Shown one piece after another: positions 12,667 through 12,864 of a stretch of 12,864 bases of DNA. The notes under the pieces are model-generated. The model saw only the letters and a list, made by a program, of their open reading frames with translations, was not told the DNA's origin and did no database searches. Positions within the stretch are counted from its first letter, which is position 1; each line of letters begins with the position of its first letter. Source of the stretch: JAPLXD01 sp043802865 (lineage in GTDB: Bacteria; Patescibacteriota; Minisyncoccia; Moranbacterales; UBA11712); the NCBI GenBank assembly GCA_043802865.1, contig JAZDKQ010000022.1:1-12864 (forward strand), written 5' to 3'. The translations under genes were made by a program, and so were the position numbers.

Positions 12667-12864
12667 ATGAAAAGAGAAACGGCCTATCGCCGAAGAAAAA
12701 TATATTTTTGGGCAATTATTTTCATTTTGGCGGGCATTGCGGCCGGCGGTTTTTGGCTGTTTCAGGAAAATAGTTCGAAACTTGAAGAGAAAAAACAAGA
12801 GACAAGCGCGGCGGTTGAAATTTTACCTTCCGTGCAAAATTTGGATTCCTTCGCCGGAGTTGTG
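12667..12864 (+). CDS. N-terminus of a single-pass membrane-anchored protein, cut by window end
   Basis: The open frame runs 66 codons to the end of the window. AGGGA at 12657-12661 gives a plausible ribosome binding site for the ATG. Basic residues (MKRETAYRRRK) precede one hydrophobic segment (about 12-33, IYFWAIIFILAGIAAGG), then a charged Glu/Lys/Gln-rich stretch (SSKLEEKKQETS). That is the pattern of an N-in signal anchor with an extracytoplasmic domain. The visible part (VEILPSVQNLDSFAGVV at the end) is too short to assign a family; a periplasmic adaptor or a secreted enzyme are possibilities only. Confidence 0.7.
   Translation, partial: MKRETAYRRRKIYFWAIIFILAGIAAGGFWLFQENSSKLEEKKQETSAAVEILPSVQNLDSFAGVV

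Overview
The window reads as ordinary bacterial chromosome, most likely from a candidate-phyla-radiation (Patescibacteria, Parcubacteria/Moranbacteria-like) genome. This is an inference from gene content and style: compact genes, several starts with no Shine-Dalgarno, very short predicted leaders and an unusual ABC-F subtype. No rRNA, tRNA or ribosomal protein gene is present to settle it. Two genes end in TGA at the position expected for their families, so UGA is a stop here.

Layout. 1-1175 (+): 3' part of a tandem GH130 glycoside phosphorylase/hydrolase-like gene cut by the left edge. 1210-1797 (-): a VTT/DedA-like membrane protein with no clean start codon. 1945-3443 (+): a B12-binding radical SAM protein split in two by an 11-T tract, closed by a strong terminator. 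3548-5793 (+): an HI0933-type flavoprotein and an ArsP-like permease 14 bases apart, probably one operon, with a terminator. 5906-7089 (+): an ABC-F ATPase whose two nucleotide-binding domains are in different frames and whose inter-domain linker is missing. 7090-8531: an AT-rich accessory island holding a promoter, a 41-codon remnant resembling an AbiEi antitoxin N-terminus, two 37-base direct repeats about 1.04 kb apart, a membrane protein with a possible GAF-like domain, and a run of four hairpins ending in a 34-bp perfect palindrome. 8532-9596 (-) D-Ala-D-Ala carboxypeptidase and 9690-10385 (+) LpxH-like metallophosphoesterase are divergent. 10439-11713 (-): DEAD-box RNA helicase with an RG-rich N-terminal tail and a good promoter. 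11842-12552 (+): a PAP2-family membrane protein that lacks the usual phosphate-binding arginines. 12667-end (+): start of a single-pass membrane-anchored protein cut by the right edge.

The genes do not form one pathway. They are mostly envelope and housekeeping functions: glycan processing, cell wall trimming, membrane proteins, RNA remodelling. The most notable features are the repeat- and hairpin-rich island and the two or three disrupted reading frames. I cannot tell from the sequence alone whether those disruptions are real pseudogenes, slippery-sequence biology or assembly errors. I do not see a complete, recognisable new multi-gene system; the 7.2-8.5 kb island is the best candidate for something undescribed.
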